Assembly: GCF_002387245.1 (NCBI RefSeq)
Contig: NZ_DGLD01000014.1
Location: 127,989-191,988, forward strand
Reading direction: 5' to 3'
Length of the DNA: 64,000 bases
Source: Brevundimonas sp. UBA4553
Lineage (GTDB): Bacteria; Pseudomonadota; Alphaproteobacteria; Caulobacterales; Caulobacteraceae
A program made the position numbers and the translations under genes. A model generated the notes under the pieces. That model was not told the DNA's origin and searched no databases. It was given only the letters and a program-made list of their open reading frames with translations. Position 1 is the stretch's first letter, and each line of letters opens with the position of its first letter. Positions 25,850 to 34,845 of this stretch are shown here, one piece after another.

Positions 25850-26884
25850 CTAGGAAGCCATTGCGCTGGTCGAAGTTCGTCCGCTGCTGCGCATCTCTTC
25901 CATGAAATAGGCGATGGTCTGGGACAGGCCCTCCTGCAGCGGCACCTGCGGGGACCAGTTCAGACGCGCCAGCGCATTGGAGATGTCGGGCTTGCGACGG
26001 CGCGGATCGTCGACCGGAAGCGGGTGGTGGACGATCCTTGATCTCGATCCGGCCATGGCGAGGATTTGCGCCGCCAACTGGTTGACGGTGGTTTCGTTCG
26101 GGTTGCCGATATTGATCGGGCCGTCGATGCCGGAGTCGGCGTTCATCAGGCGCACGAAGCCTTCCACCAGATCATCGACGAAACAGAACGAGCGTGTCTG
26201 TTCGCCGCTGCCGTAGATGGTGATGTCCTCGCCCAGCAGGGCCTGGACGATGAAGTTGGACACCACGCGTCCGTCGTCGGGATGCATGCGTGGCCCATAG
26301 GTGTTGAAGATGCGGACGATCCGCGTGGTCAGCCCGTGCTGGGCGCCGAAGTCCGTTACCAGGGTTTCGGCGAACCGCTTGCCTTCATCATAGCAGGATC
26401 GAGGACCGACAGTGTTGACGTTACCCCTGTAACTCTCGGTTTGAGGGTGAACTTCGGGATCGCCATAGATTTCGGATGTTGAGGCCTGGAAGAATCTGGC
26501 CCGGTCTTCTGCCGCTCTCTTCAACAGATTGAGCGTGCCTATGGAGCAGGTCAGGGCTGTCTTCACCCGATCATACTGGTAGTGGACCGGAGATGCCGGG
26601 CACGCCAGATTGTATATTTGATCGACCTTGGGAATATCCTGAGGGAAGGCATCGTTTATGTCGTGATGAACGAGCGTGAACCGATCTGACGAAATCAGGT
26701 GGTCGACATTCTGAGGTCGTCCGGTGTGGAAGTTGTCGATACAGAATACCGAGTGCCCGCCTTCGATCAATTTGGTGCACAGGTGAGATCCTAGAAAACC
26801 AGCGCCGCCTGCAACGACAATTACAGCTGCCTCAGGCTCGGCATAGTTTTCGTGACGATTGTAGAAATGACGATTTTCAACCAT
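25850..26884 (-). CDS. UDP-glucuronate decarboxylase-like (UDP-xylose synthase) SDR
   Basis: The 344-residue extended SDR has GGAGFLGSHL near residue 26, the LACPASPVHYQ segment, STSEIYGDPEVHPQ, the catalytic YDEGKR (Tyr-x-x-x-Lys) and RIFNTYGPRMHPDDGRVVSNF. The CPASP, GDP and DEGKR blocks are those of UDP-xylose synthase, which decarboxylates UDP-glucuronate to UDP-xylose. The N-terminal half is visibly lower in GC (roughly 50-55%) than the C-terminal half. It heads the leftward polysaccharide cluster, 80 bases before the GT2 gene. Confidence 0.87.
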   Translation of the reverse strand: MVENRHFYNRHENYAEPEAAVIVVAGGAGFLGSHLCTKLIEGGHSVFCIDNFHTGRPQNVDHLISSDRFTLVHHDINDAFPQDIPKVDQIYNLACPASPVHYQYDRVKTALTCSIGTLNLLKRAAEDRARFFQASTSEIYGDPEVHPQTESYRGNVNTVGPRSCYDEGKRFAETLVTDFGAQHGLTTRIVRIFNTYGPRMHPDDGRVVSNFIVQALLGEDITIYGSGEQTRSFCFVDDLVEGFVRLMNADSGIDGPINIGNPNETTVNQLAAQILAMAGSRSRIVHHPLPVDDPRRRKPDISNALARLNWSPQVPLQEGLSQTIAYFMEEMRSSGRTSTSAMAS

Positions 26885-27155
26885 CTCTTACGACCTCAGG
26901 TGATCAGCTATTTCTAATCGACTTCTTTACGGGTGACGACTTCATTCATCTTGGACGCGAATCTTGGAAAGCGTAAATGCAGCGCTAAGAACCTGTTAAC
27001 CAAGATGGCGAAAATGAGTTCCGCCTGATTTTGGTGCAAATGCGACAAAGCTATGCCGCGCGTGGCGCGGGTCGATGACGCGCACGATCTTGCAGGGCTC
27101 AAAGCGAGCCTGAAATCTCAGGACAGGGGGTTGCGGGGCGGCCGCGCGCCTCGGC

Positions 27156-28178
27156 TCAAACGGTGGGCGTGATCTCGGTCAGCAAGGCCAGAAGAGCGAA
27201 GCTCGCCAGCCAGTGCTCCCCCATATAGTCGCCCGTGACGTGAGGCAGGGCGACGTCGAGATGCGCCGTCGCCGCCGCCTCGCCGACCCTGCGGCGGACG
27301 TCCTCGCCCGGCAGCCCAGCGATGATTTCACGCCAGCACCAGCCGCGGCTCAGGTTCAGTCCGTCCAGGTGGGCGATCTTGCCGTCGGTGCGGTCGCTGA
27401 CCCGGGCCGGCGCCAGCAGCGTCGCCGGCTGTCCGTCGCCCAGGTGGGGCAGGAAGGTGTCGAACCAGGTCCGGAACTCGCCGGCGGCAAGGACGCGCCG
27501 CATCAGCACGGCCTCCATCAGGGCCGGCGACAGGAACTCGTCCTGCGACGGCTCCCAGGCCTGGCAGTCGCGGTCTGCGGCGTGCCAGCGGACGGCGGCG
27601 GCGCGACAGGCGGCGGCCAGATCGACATCGTGGGTCTCGGCGTAGTCCAGCGTCAGGCGCAGGGCGAAGGCGGTGTTGTAATGGGTTCCGACCCGCACCG
27701 GGTAATCCGCCAGCGGCAGGAAGGCCTTGAATCGCTCGGCGAAAACCCGGGCCAGCGGCCGCAAGGTCTCGGCCCAGCGACGGCCCTCGTCGGTGTCGTG
27801 CCGTTCCAGTTCTGCGGCCAGCATCAGCAACCAGGCCCAGCCGTAGGGCCGCTCGAACCCTCGGCTTTCGGGACGCGCCAGATAGGCGGCCTCGCCCGCC
27901 ACGGTCTCCGTCGTGAACAGGTCGTCGGCCAGGGCGCGGATGGCCGACGCCTCGGCCATGTCGGGATGCAGACGATAGAGGGTGAACAGGGTCCACCAGC
28001 CGTGGACGCAGGAATGCCAGTCGAAGCTGCCGAAGAAGATCGGATGCATGTCGCGCGGCGTGCGCGCATCCTGCGGACCCGTCAGCACATGCATGATGTG
28101 GTTGGGGTATTCGCGCGTCACATGGCCCAGGGCCGTGGAGGCGAAGCGTGAAGCGAGTGCGGCGTCGATCTGGGGCAT
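27156..28178 (-). CDS. DUF2891 family protein
   Basis: The 340-residue protein has the DUF2891 pattern: HPIFFGSFDWHSCVHGWWTL near residue 46, RPYGWAWLL near 110, RVGTHYNTAFAL near 160, EPSQDEFLSP near 207 and TGDYMGEHWLASFA near the C terminus. It looks like an alpha/alpha-barrel of conserved Trp and His, probably cytoplasmic, with no signal peptide. Its role is not established. In many genomes DUF2891 lies beside DUF969, DUF979 and pyroglutamyl-peptidase genes; here it is last in a DUF969-DUF979-DUF2891 unit, 1 base past the DUF979 stop. Confidence 0.85.
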   Translation of the reverse strand: MPQIDAALASRFASTALGHVTREYPNHIMHVLTGPQDARTPRDMHPIFFGSFDWHSCVHGWWTLFTLYRLHPDMAEASAIRALADDLFTTETVAGEAAYLARPESRGFERPYGWAWLLMLAAELERHDTDEGRRWAETLRPLARVFAERFKAFLPLADYPVRVGTHYNTAFALRLTLDYAETHDVDLAAACRAAAVRWHAADRDCQAWEPSQDEFLSPALMEAVLMRRVLAAGEFRTWFDTFLPHLGDGQPATLLAPARVSDRTDGKIAHLDGLNLSRGWCWREIIAGLPGEDVRRRVGEAAATAHLDVALPHVTGDYMGEHWLASFALLALLTEITPTV

Positions 28179-28179
28179 G

Positions 28180-29145
28180 TCAGAACCGGAAGGCGAGGAA
28201 ATACATAAGCAGCATATTGGCGACCAGCATGATCGCCGCTGTAGGGATCTGGGCCCGGATCACCCCGTTCAGCGGTGCATTGCGGTCTGGCAACTCCAGC
28301 AGGTTGGCTGGCACCACGTTGAAGTTGGCGGCCATGGGGGTCATCAACGTCCCGCAGAACCCAGCCAGCATGCCGATGGCGCAGACGATGGCCGGGTCGC
28401 CGCCGAACTGATGCACGACGATGGGCAGACCGATGGCGGCGGTCATCACCGGGAAGGCGGCGAAGGCGTTGCCCATGATGATGGTGAACAGGGCCATGCC
28501 GGCGCAATAGGCGAAGACGGCCAGGAAGGCCGAGGTCATGGGGATGACCCGCGCGATCAGATCGCCCACCACCTGACCCACGTCGGCGGCCAGGAAGACC
28601 GCGCCCAGCGAAGCCAGCATCTGCGGCAGCAGGGCGGCCCAGCCGATGGAGTCCATCAGGCGTCGTCCCTCCTGAACCGGCGCCATGACCGGGGGGCGGA
28701 ACCAGACCATGGCGGCGACCAGGGCGATGACGCACCCCAGCCCCAGCGAGATCAGCGTAGTCTGCACCGGCGAGATCAGCCAGGCCCCGGCGGGCGTATG
28801 CTTGGCCAGCAGCGTGCCCCCGACGGCCACCAGAGGCACCATCAGGGCCGGCACGAACAGGGCGTTCCCCCAGCGCGTGGCGCTGGCCTGACGCTGCTCG
28901 GCTGAGGTGGTGACGGGCCTGCCGACGCCCAGCTTGCCGCTGGCGCCGATGACGACCAGAGCGATCACCAGCATCCCGTTGCCGAACCCGCCCAGCCAAC
29001 TGCCGAACAGCATCGAAAGGGCGATCAGGCCCCAGAACAGGGCGCTGCGGAACCGCGTCGGATTCAACGGATCGCGCAAGCTGAGGATGGAAAAGGCCGC
29101 AAACATCAGGCCGGTGGCGATATAGGCGTGCTCCAGCGTGATCAT
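28180..29145 (-). CDS. DUF979 membrane protein (permease component)
   Basis: The 321-residue protein is almost entirely membrane-spanning (about nine hydrophobic segments) and matches DUF979, with the glycine- and asparagine-rich MGNAFAAFPVMTAAIG and AGFCGTLMTPMAANFNVVPA blocks seen in ion-transporter-superfamily re-entrant regions. The ATG at 29145 overlaps the DUF969 stop by 4 bases, so the two are translationally coupled and likely form one transporter. Context with a 5-oxoprolinase gene points to pyroglutamate as the cargo; this is an inference. Confidence 0.85.
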   Translation of the reverse strand: MITLEHAYIATGLMFAAFSILSLRDPLNPTRFRSALFWGLIALSMLFGSWLGGFGNGMLVIALVVIGASGKLGVGRPVTTSAEQRQASATRWGNALFVPALMVPLVAVGGTLLAKHTPAGAWLISPVQTTLISLGLGCVIALVAAMVWFRPPVMAPVQEGRRLMDSIGWAALLPQMLASLGAVFLAADVGQVVGDLIARVIPMTSAFLAVFAYCAGMALFTIIMGNAFAAFPVMTAAIGLPIVVHQFGGDPAIVCAIGMLAGFCGTLMTPMAANFNVVPANLLELPDRNAPLNGVIRAQIPTAAIMLVANMLLMYFLAFRF

Positions 29146-29876
29146 CGACCGGCCTCCGCGTCTGCGGATACGTCGGGGACGGCCATGTCCTTTTTCACCT
29201 GCCGGTCGAACATCAACAGGCGGACCCCGTGAACAATAAAGGCGACGATGGCGGTGGGGATGGCCCACAGCGAGACGTGCAGGGCCTCGACCCGGACTCC
29301 GGCCTGTTCCAGAAAGCCGACGATCAGGACGATGGAGCCGATGGCGATGAAGATATCCTCGCCGAAGAACAGGCCGATGTTGTCCGTGCCGGCCGCCATG
29401 CCGCGGATACGGAACCGCGCCTTGTCGGTCAGGGGGCCGTGCTCGCTTTCGGCCGCGCCCTCGGCCATCGGCGCGATCAGGGGGCGCACCATCTGCGGGT
29501 GGCCGCCCAGCGAGGTCAGGCCCAGCGCCGACGTCGCCTGCCGCACCAGCAGGTAGATCAGCATCAGCCGCCCGGCCGTCGCCGCCTTGAATCGGGTCAC
29601 CAGTTCACGGGCGCGTTCCTGAAGTCCCGCGCGCTCCAGCAGACCGATGACCGGCAGCACCAGCCAGGTGATATGGAAGTAGCGGTTGTCGTTGAAGGCC
29701 TGACCAAAGCGCGCGATCGTGTCTATCCCGGCCGTCAGCAAACCCTCCGCGTCAACGCCCGGTCCGACCGCCGCCAGCACCCCGGTCGCAATCGCCGCGA
29801 TCAGGATGACGACCAGCGGATTGATCCGGGCGACAAAGCCCGCGACCACGATCAGAATTCCCAGAAGCACCAGCAT
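29142..29876 (-). CDS. DUF969 membrane protein (permease component)
   Basis: The 244-residue protein has about six hydrophobic segments and the DUF969 blocks LLGILIVVAGF at the N terminus, TWLVLPVIGLLERAGL, TSLGGHPQMVRPLIAPMAEGA and FFGEDIFIAIG. DUF969 and DUF979 are nearly always adjacent and look like two halves of one split permease. It follows the 5-oxoprolinase gene by 44 bases on the same strand, so the four genes probably form one operon. Confidence 0.85.
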   Translation of the reverse strand: MLVLLGILIVVAGFVARINPLVVILIAAIATGVLAAVGPGVDAEGLLTAGIDTIARFGQAFNDNRYFHITWLVLPVIGLLERAGLQERARELVTRFKAATAGRLMLIYLLVRQATSALGLTSLGGHPQMVRPLIAPMAEGAAESEHGPLTDKARFRIRGMAAGTDNIGLFFGEDIFIAIGSIVLIVGFLEQAGVRVEALHVSLWAIPTAIVAFIVHGVRLLMFDRQVKKDMAVPDVSADAEAGR

Positions 29877-29920
29877 TGATCACGTCCTCCCCAGACGGAT
29901 GGTTGCGCGGAACGGTCGTT

Positions 29921-32900
29921 TCAGGAAGGCGCTTTCGCGCCGAAGCCGCCGCCGCCGGGCGTTTCGATGACGAAGACGTCGCCCGGAGCCATCGCGACCT
30001 CGGCGGTGGCGCCCAGCGGCTCGACACGACCGTCGGCCCGCTCGACCTCGTTGACCCCGACCGCGCCGGCGGCGCCGCCGGCCACGCCGAAGGGAGCGAC
30101 GCGTCGGTGATTGGACAGGATGGCGGCGGTCATGGGCTCGAGGAAGCGAACGCGCCGCACCGTCCCGTCGCCGCCACGCCAGCGCCCGTCGCCGCCCGAC
30201 CCCCGTCGGATCGCGAATTCCTCCAGCAGGACGGGGAAACGCGTCTCCAGAACCTCGGGGTCGGTCAGACGGCTGTTGGTCATGTGGGTCTGGACCGCGC
30301 TGGTCCCGTCAAACCCCGGCCCCGCGCCCGAACCTCCGGCTATGGTCTCGTAATACTGGCGCGTGGCGTCGCCGAAGGTGAAGTTGTTCATGGTCCCCTG
30401 GCTGGCCGCCAGGACTCCGAGCGCGCCGTAAAGGGTGTCGACCACCGCCTGGCTGGTCTCGACATTCCCCGCCACGACCGCCGCCGGATAGCGTGGGTTC
30501 AACATCGACCCCTCGGGCACGATCAACTCGATCGGCTTCAGGCAGCCCTCGTTCAGCGGAATGGCGTCATCCACCAGGGTGCGGAAGACATAGAGGGTCG
30601 CGGCCCTCGTAATCGAAAGCGGAGCATTGAAGTTGGTCGGTCGCTGCTCGCTGGTGCCGGTGAAATCGACCACGGCGCTGCGAGCTTCGGTGTCCACGTC
30701 TATGCGGACGCGGATGGCGGCGCCGTCGTCCATCTCATAAGTGAAGTCGCCGGGTTTCAGGGCAGCGATGGCCCGACGCACGGCCTCTTCGGCATTGTCC
30801 TGGATATGGCCCATATAGGCCGCGACGACCGGTCGGCTGAACTCCTGCGTCATGCGGGTCAGTTCATCCGCTCCCCGCGTGCACGAGGCGATCTGGGCCT
30901 TCAGGTCGGCAATGTTCTGATCGACGTTGCGCGACGGATAGCGGCCGGAAGCGAATAGGGCGCGGGTTTCGGCGTCGCGCAGTCTGCCGGCGTCCACCAG
31001 CAGGAAGTCGTCGATCAGCACGCCCTCGTCGTCGACCGTGCGCGAGGACGCAGGCATGGATCCCGGCGTGGTGCCGCCGACGTCCGCATGATGCCCCCGC
31101 GCCGCCACGAAGAAGGCGGGCGCATCGTCCTCGTCCAGAAACACCGGCATGATCACGGTGATGTCGGGCAGGTGGGTGCCGCCGTTATAGGGCGCGTTCA
31201 GCATATAGACGTCGCCCGGCTTCATGCCGCGCCCGCCGCGTCCGGCGCCGCGAGAGGCGATGACGGTGCGGATGCTCTCGCCCATCGAGCCCAGATGGAC
31301 CGGGATGTGCGGCGCATTGGCGATCAAGGCGCCGCCCGCGTCGAAAACGGCGCAGGAGAAGTCCAGTCGTTCCTTGATATTCACCGAATAGGCGGTGGCG
31401 CGCAGGGCCTCGCCCATCTGTTCAGCGCAGGCCATGAAGCGGCTGTTGAACACCTCCAGCATGATCGGATCGACCTGGGTGCCGATCGCGGTGCGGGCGG
31501 GCAGGGGAACGACCCGTAGCAACAGCAGGTTGCCGGTCGTGTCGACCGTGGCGCGCCAGCCGGGCTCGACAACGGTGGTGCCGGTGTCTTCCAGCAGGAT
31601 GACCGGGCCGTCGACGGCCGCGCCGGGCGTCAGGGCCTCGCGCCTGTAGACGGGCGTGGCGTGATCCTCGCCCGCCATGCGGACCGTCAGTTGCGCGATG
31701 GCGCTCAAGTCCCCTTCGCCAGCCGCGATCGACGTGGCCGGCGACTGCTCCGAGCGTCCGATCGCCTCGACCTCCAGTGTCTCGACCGTCAGGGCCTTGC
31801 CCTCGGCGAAGAATCCGAAGCGGCGGCGGTGCAGAGCCTCGAACGCCTCTGCCATGGCGCCGGCGGGACCGAAGGCCACCGTCAACGGGGTGTCCGATCC
31901 GGCGAACTTGATCTCGGCGCGTGGATACGTCGAGATCGCGTCAGGGGCGAAGCCCTGGGCCGCCAGGTCGGCGCGTGCGGCGCTGGCCAGTTCAGCGGCG
32001 CGCGCGGCCAGGCCTTCGTCCTGATCGGCGGCCAGCGGCGCGGCGACGGTGGTCTGGCGGATCGCCCGCACCTCGGACAGGCCCATGCCATAGGCTGACA
32101 GCACCCCTGCGAACGGGTGCAGCATCACCTGGGTCATGCCCAGGGCGTCGGCCACCAGACAGGCGTGCTGGCCGCCCGCGCCGCCGAAGCAGTTCAGCAC
32201 ATAGCGCGTCACGTCATAGCCGCGCTGGATCGAGATGGAGCGGATCGCCTCGGCCATGTTCTGCACGGCGATGGTGACGAAACCCTCGGCCAGTTCGCCG
32301 GGCGTGACCGCGCGGCCCATGGCGGCGGCGACTTCGGCCGCCATGGTCTCGAACCGGGTCCGCACCGCCTCCGCGTCCAGCGGCTGGTCGGCGTGGGCTC
32401 CGAAGACAGCGGGGAAGAAGTCGGGGCTCAGCTTGCCCAACATGACGTTGCAGTCGGTCACCGTCAGCGGTCCGCCGCGACGATAGGCGGCCGGCCCCGG
32501 CACGGCGCCGGCGGACTCTGGTCCCACCCGCAAGCGTCCGCCGTCAAAGCGACAGATGGAGCCGCCGCCCGCCGCGACCGTGTGGATGCTCAGCATGGGC
32601 GCCCGCAGCCGCACCCCGGCGACCACGGCGTCGGACGTCCGTTCATAGTCCCCGGCGAAATGGGACACGTCGGTCGAGGTGCCGCCCATGTCGAAGCCGA
32701 TGACGCGCTCGAAGCCGGCGGCCTTGGCCGTCTCAGCCATGGCGACCACGCCGCCCGCCGGTCCTGACAGGATGGCGTCCTTGCCCCGGAAGGCGTCGGC
32801 GGCCGTCAGCCCGCCGGACGACTGCATGAACTGCAGCGGCGTCGCCTCGCCCAGGTCTGCGCCGACCTGGTCGACATAGGCGCGCAGGATGGGCGACAGA

Positions 32901-33535
32901 TAGGCGTCCGCCACCGTGGTGTCGCCGCGCCCGATCAGCTTGATCAGGGCGCCGACCTCATGGCTCACGGAGATCTGCTCGAAGCCGACCTCGCGCGCGA
33001 TCTCGGCCAGCCGCGTCTCATGGGCGGTGAAGCGCCAGCCGTGGACCAGGACGATGGCGATGGCGCGCAGGCCCGCAGCGTGGGCCGCCGTCAGATCGGC
33101 CCTCGCTCTGTCCTCGTCCAGCGGGCGATCCAGCGCGCCGTCGGCGGTCACGCGTTCGTCGATCTCGATCACGCGGTCATAGAGCTGATCATTCAGCACG
33201 ATGTGTCGCACGAACAGTTCGGGCCGGGCCTGCCAGCCGATCCTCAGGGCATCGCCGAAGCCGGCGGTGATGGCCAGCAGCGTCGGCTCGCCCTTGCGCT
33301 CCAGCAGGGCGTTGGTCGCCACTGTGGTGCCCATCCGCACCTCGTCCACCAGTCCTGCGGCCAACGATCCCGGCGCGGCTTTCAGGATGCGGCGAATGCC
33401 CTCGACGGCGGCGTCGGCGTACTGCTCGGGATTGACCGACAGCAGCTTGCGGGTCTGCAGGGCGCCGTCCGGCGCGCGCGCGACGATGTCGGTGAAGGTG
33501 CCGCCGCGATCGATCCAGAAACGCCACGCTGTCAT
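29921..33535 (-). CDS. ATP-dependent 5-oxoprolinase (HyuA-HyuB fusion)
   Basis: The 1204-residue protein joins both oxoprolinase halves. The N-terminal HyuA-like half (1-680) has FWIDRGGTFTDIVA, MGTTVATNALLERKG, LSGPAGGVVAM, GFDMGGTSTDVSHF and AAGGGS. The HyuB-like half (about 690-1200) has DPIMLEVFNSRFMACAEQMGEAL, KERLDFSCAVFD, FFVAARGHHADVGG and a Gly-rich end, GGGGFGAK. The fused eukaryote-type length fits ATP-dependent 5-oxoprolinase, which opens 5-oxo-L-proline to glutamate. N-methylhydantoinase is a possible alternative. It is first in the operon with DUF969/DUF979/DUF2891. Confidence 0.9.
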   Translation of the reverse strand: MTAWRFWIDRGGTFTDIVARAPDGALQTRKLLSVNPEQYADAAVEGIRRILKAAPGSLAAGLVDEVRMGTTVATNALLERKGEPTLLAITAGFGDALRIGWQARPELFVRHIVLNDQLYDRVIEIDERVTADGALDRPLDEDRARADLTAAHAAGLRAIAIVLVHGWRFTAHETRLAEIAREVGFEQISVSHEVGALIKLIGRGDTTVADAYLSPILRAYVDQVGADLGEATPLQFMQSSGGLTAADAFRGKDAILSGPAGGVVAMAETAKAAGFERVIGFDMGGTSTDVSHFAGDYERTSDAVVAGVRLRAPMLSIHTVAAGGGSICRFDGGRLRVGPESAGAVPGPAAYRRGGPLTVTDCNVMLGKLSPDFFPAVFGAHADQPLDAEAVRTRFETMAAEVAAAMGRAVTPGELAEGFVTIAVQNMAEAIRSISIQRGYDVTRYVLNCFGGAGGQHACLVADALGMTQVMLHPFAGVLSAYGMGLSEVRAIRQTTVAAPLAADQDEGLAARAAELASAARADLAAQGFAPDAISTYPRAEIKFAGSDTPLTVAFGPAGAMAEAFEALHRRRFGFFAEGKALTVETLEVEAIGRSEQSPATSIAAGEGDLSAIAQLTVRMAGEDHATPVYRREALTPGAAVDGPVILLEDTGTTVVEPGWRATVDTTGNLLLLRVVPLPARTAIGTQVDPIMLEVFNSRFMACAEQMGEALRATAYSVNIKERLDFSCAVFDAGGALIANAPHIPVHLGSMGESIRTVIASRGAGRGGRGMKPGDVYMLNAPYNGGTHLPDITVIMPVFLDEDDAPAFFVAARGHHADVGGTTPGSMPASSRTVDDEGVLIDDFLLVDAGRLRDAETRALFASGRYPSRNVDQNIADLKAQIASCTRGADELTRMTQEFSRPVVAAYMGHIQDNAEEAVRRAIAALKPGDFTYEMDDGAAIRVRIDVDTEARSAVVDFTGTSEQRPTNFNAPLSITRAATLYVFRTLVDDAIPLNEGCLKPIELIVPEGSMLNPRYPAAVVAGNVETSQAVVDTLYGALGVLAASQGTMNNFTFGDATRQYYETIAGGSGAGPGFDGTSAVQTHMTNSRLTDPEVLETRFPVLLEEFAIRRGSGGDGRWRGGDGTVRRVRFLEPMTAAILSNHRRVAPFGVAGGAAGAVGVNEVERADGRVEPLGATAEVAMAPGDVFVIETPGGGGFGAKAPS

Positions 33536-33558
33536 TCGGCTGCTCCTGTCGATGGAGC

Positions 33559-34734
33559 TCAGGCGGCCTGAACGCCGTCAAGAGCGGCGGCCGCGCCCAG
33601 CGCCAGCGGCTCGAAGATATGCGCCGCCAGATGCCGCACGACCGGGGCCGCCACGCCGTCGCCGGTCAGGTGATAGGCGTCGCTGTATTGCCGGGGCAGG
33701 ATGTAGCTGTCCTTCAGCCCCATCAGCCGCGCCGTCTCCCGGGCCGAGATCAGGCGCGAACGAATTCGCCGCCCTTCGACAACCAGGATGACCTGTCGGC
33801 TGGACCCGCCCGCCGGCGTGCGCAGGCAGCCCGCCACGTCGTCAAAACGGACCTCGGCGCGCTGGACCTTGGCGCCCGTCTCATCGACACGGGTGCGGCG
33901 ATAGACGCCGCCGACCATGCGGCGCCCGGCGCGGCGCGCGGCTGCTACCTTGGCCATATGGACCGGCGACATCATGTCGAGCAGCTTCTTCGTCTCGGGC
34001 TGCGTGTGCCAGGCGACGCTGGTGGGGCGGTCCTCGATGATGTCGGCGAAGGTGGCGATGCGGCGTTCGGGCGTCGGCACGTTCCACCACAGCAGGCGGT
34101 CGCGCACGTCCTGGGGCAGATCGCCCACCGCACGACGCAGGGCGCGGGTGTGGAAGGGCTCGATCGGTTCCGGCGACAGCAGCTCGGGCGCGACCTCCAC
34201 GTCGGCGCGGACGCCGATGACGAACAGGCGCGGGCGCGACTGGGGCACGAACAGGTCGGCGTTGATGACCAGGGCGCCATAGCTGTAGCCGGCCTCGGCG
34301 AAGGTCCGGCAGATGGCCTCGAAATCCTTGCCGCCGTGCGACGTCAGGGCGCCGCAGACGTTCTCGACCGCCACAATGCGCGGGGCCCGGTCATCCGCGA
34401 TCAGCCCGTGAATCAGGTCCCAGAAGGCGTAGAAGGTCCCGGAACGCTCGCCCTTCAGGCCGGCTCCAGCGCCCGCCAGCGACAGGTCCTGACAGGGAAA
34501 GGACCCCCACATCATGTCGGCGGTCCCCGGCAGTTGCGCCGGCTCCAGCGCGCGGATGTCGCCTACCGTCAGCTCGCCGCCGGTGCCCCAGTTGGCCTGA
34601 TAGGAAAAGCCCTTCTTGGCGTCGAAATCATTGGCGAACAGGCAGGTCCAGTCGGCGCCCAGACCGGCGCGCACCATGCCGCCGCCGGCGAAGAATTCGT
34701 AGAAGCTGGGGGCCGAAGGGGGCGAATCGCGCAT
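33559..34734 (-). CDS. DNA (cytosine-5) methyltransferase, orphan
   Basis: The 391-residue protein has the C5-methyltransferase motifs in order: I (YEFFAGGGMVRAGLG), IV (GSFPCQDLSLAG, nucleophile Cys81), VI (VAVENVCGAL), VIII (QSRPRLFVIG), IX (ISARETARLMG) and X (YHLTGDGVAAPVV). The target-recognition region between VIII and IX is long (about 190-300). No restriction endonuclease or mismatch nuclease gene lies beside it, so it looks like an orphan regulator-type methylase. An alternative ATG at 34764 would add ten residues and has GTGGAA upstream; I chose 34734 because motif I then starts at a normal distance. Confidence 0.88.
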   Translation of the reverse strand: MRDSPPSAPSFYEFFAGGGMVRAGLGADWTCLFANDFDAKKGFSYQANWGTGGELTVGDIRALEPAQLPGTADMMWGSFPCQDLSLAGAGAGLKGERSGTFYAFWDLIHGLIADDRAPRIVAVENVCGALTSHGGKDFEAICRTFAEAGYSYGALVINADLFVPQSRPRLFVIGVRADVEVAPELLSPEPIEPFHTRALRRAVGDLPQDVRDRLLWWNVPTPERRIATFADIIEDRPTSVAWHTQPETKKLLDMMSPVHMAKVAAARRAGRRMVGGVYRRTRVDETGAKVQRAEVRFDDVAGCLRTPAGGSSRQVILVVEGRRIRSRLISARETARLMGLKDSYILPRQYSDAYHLTGDGVAAPVVRHLAAHIFEPLALGAAAALDGVQAA

Positions 34735-34845
34735 CCCGGCACTGTGACCCAGGCGGCCCTCCATTTCCACGCTCGCCACGCACGCCCTTGACGCCAGCGG
34801 GCAGGGGGCTACGAACCCCGGCCCGTCTCCCCGCAGGTTCTCCCC

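Noticed and set aside
26914..27102. 62-codon minus frame in the gap before the UDP-xylose-synthase-like gene
   Set aside because: No ribosome-binding site, mixed codon use and no recognisable pattern in an AT-rich gap.
27096..27122. Overlapping small hairpins past the DUF2891 stop
   Set aside because: Stems are only 5 base pairs (GGCTC/GAGCC and CCTGA/TCAGG), mutually exclusive and without a T-run, so not supported as a terminator.
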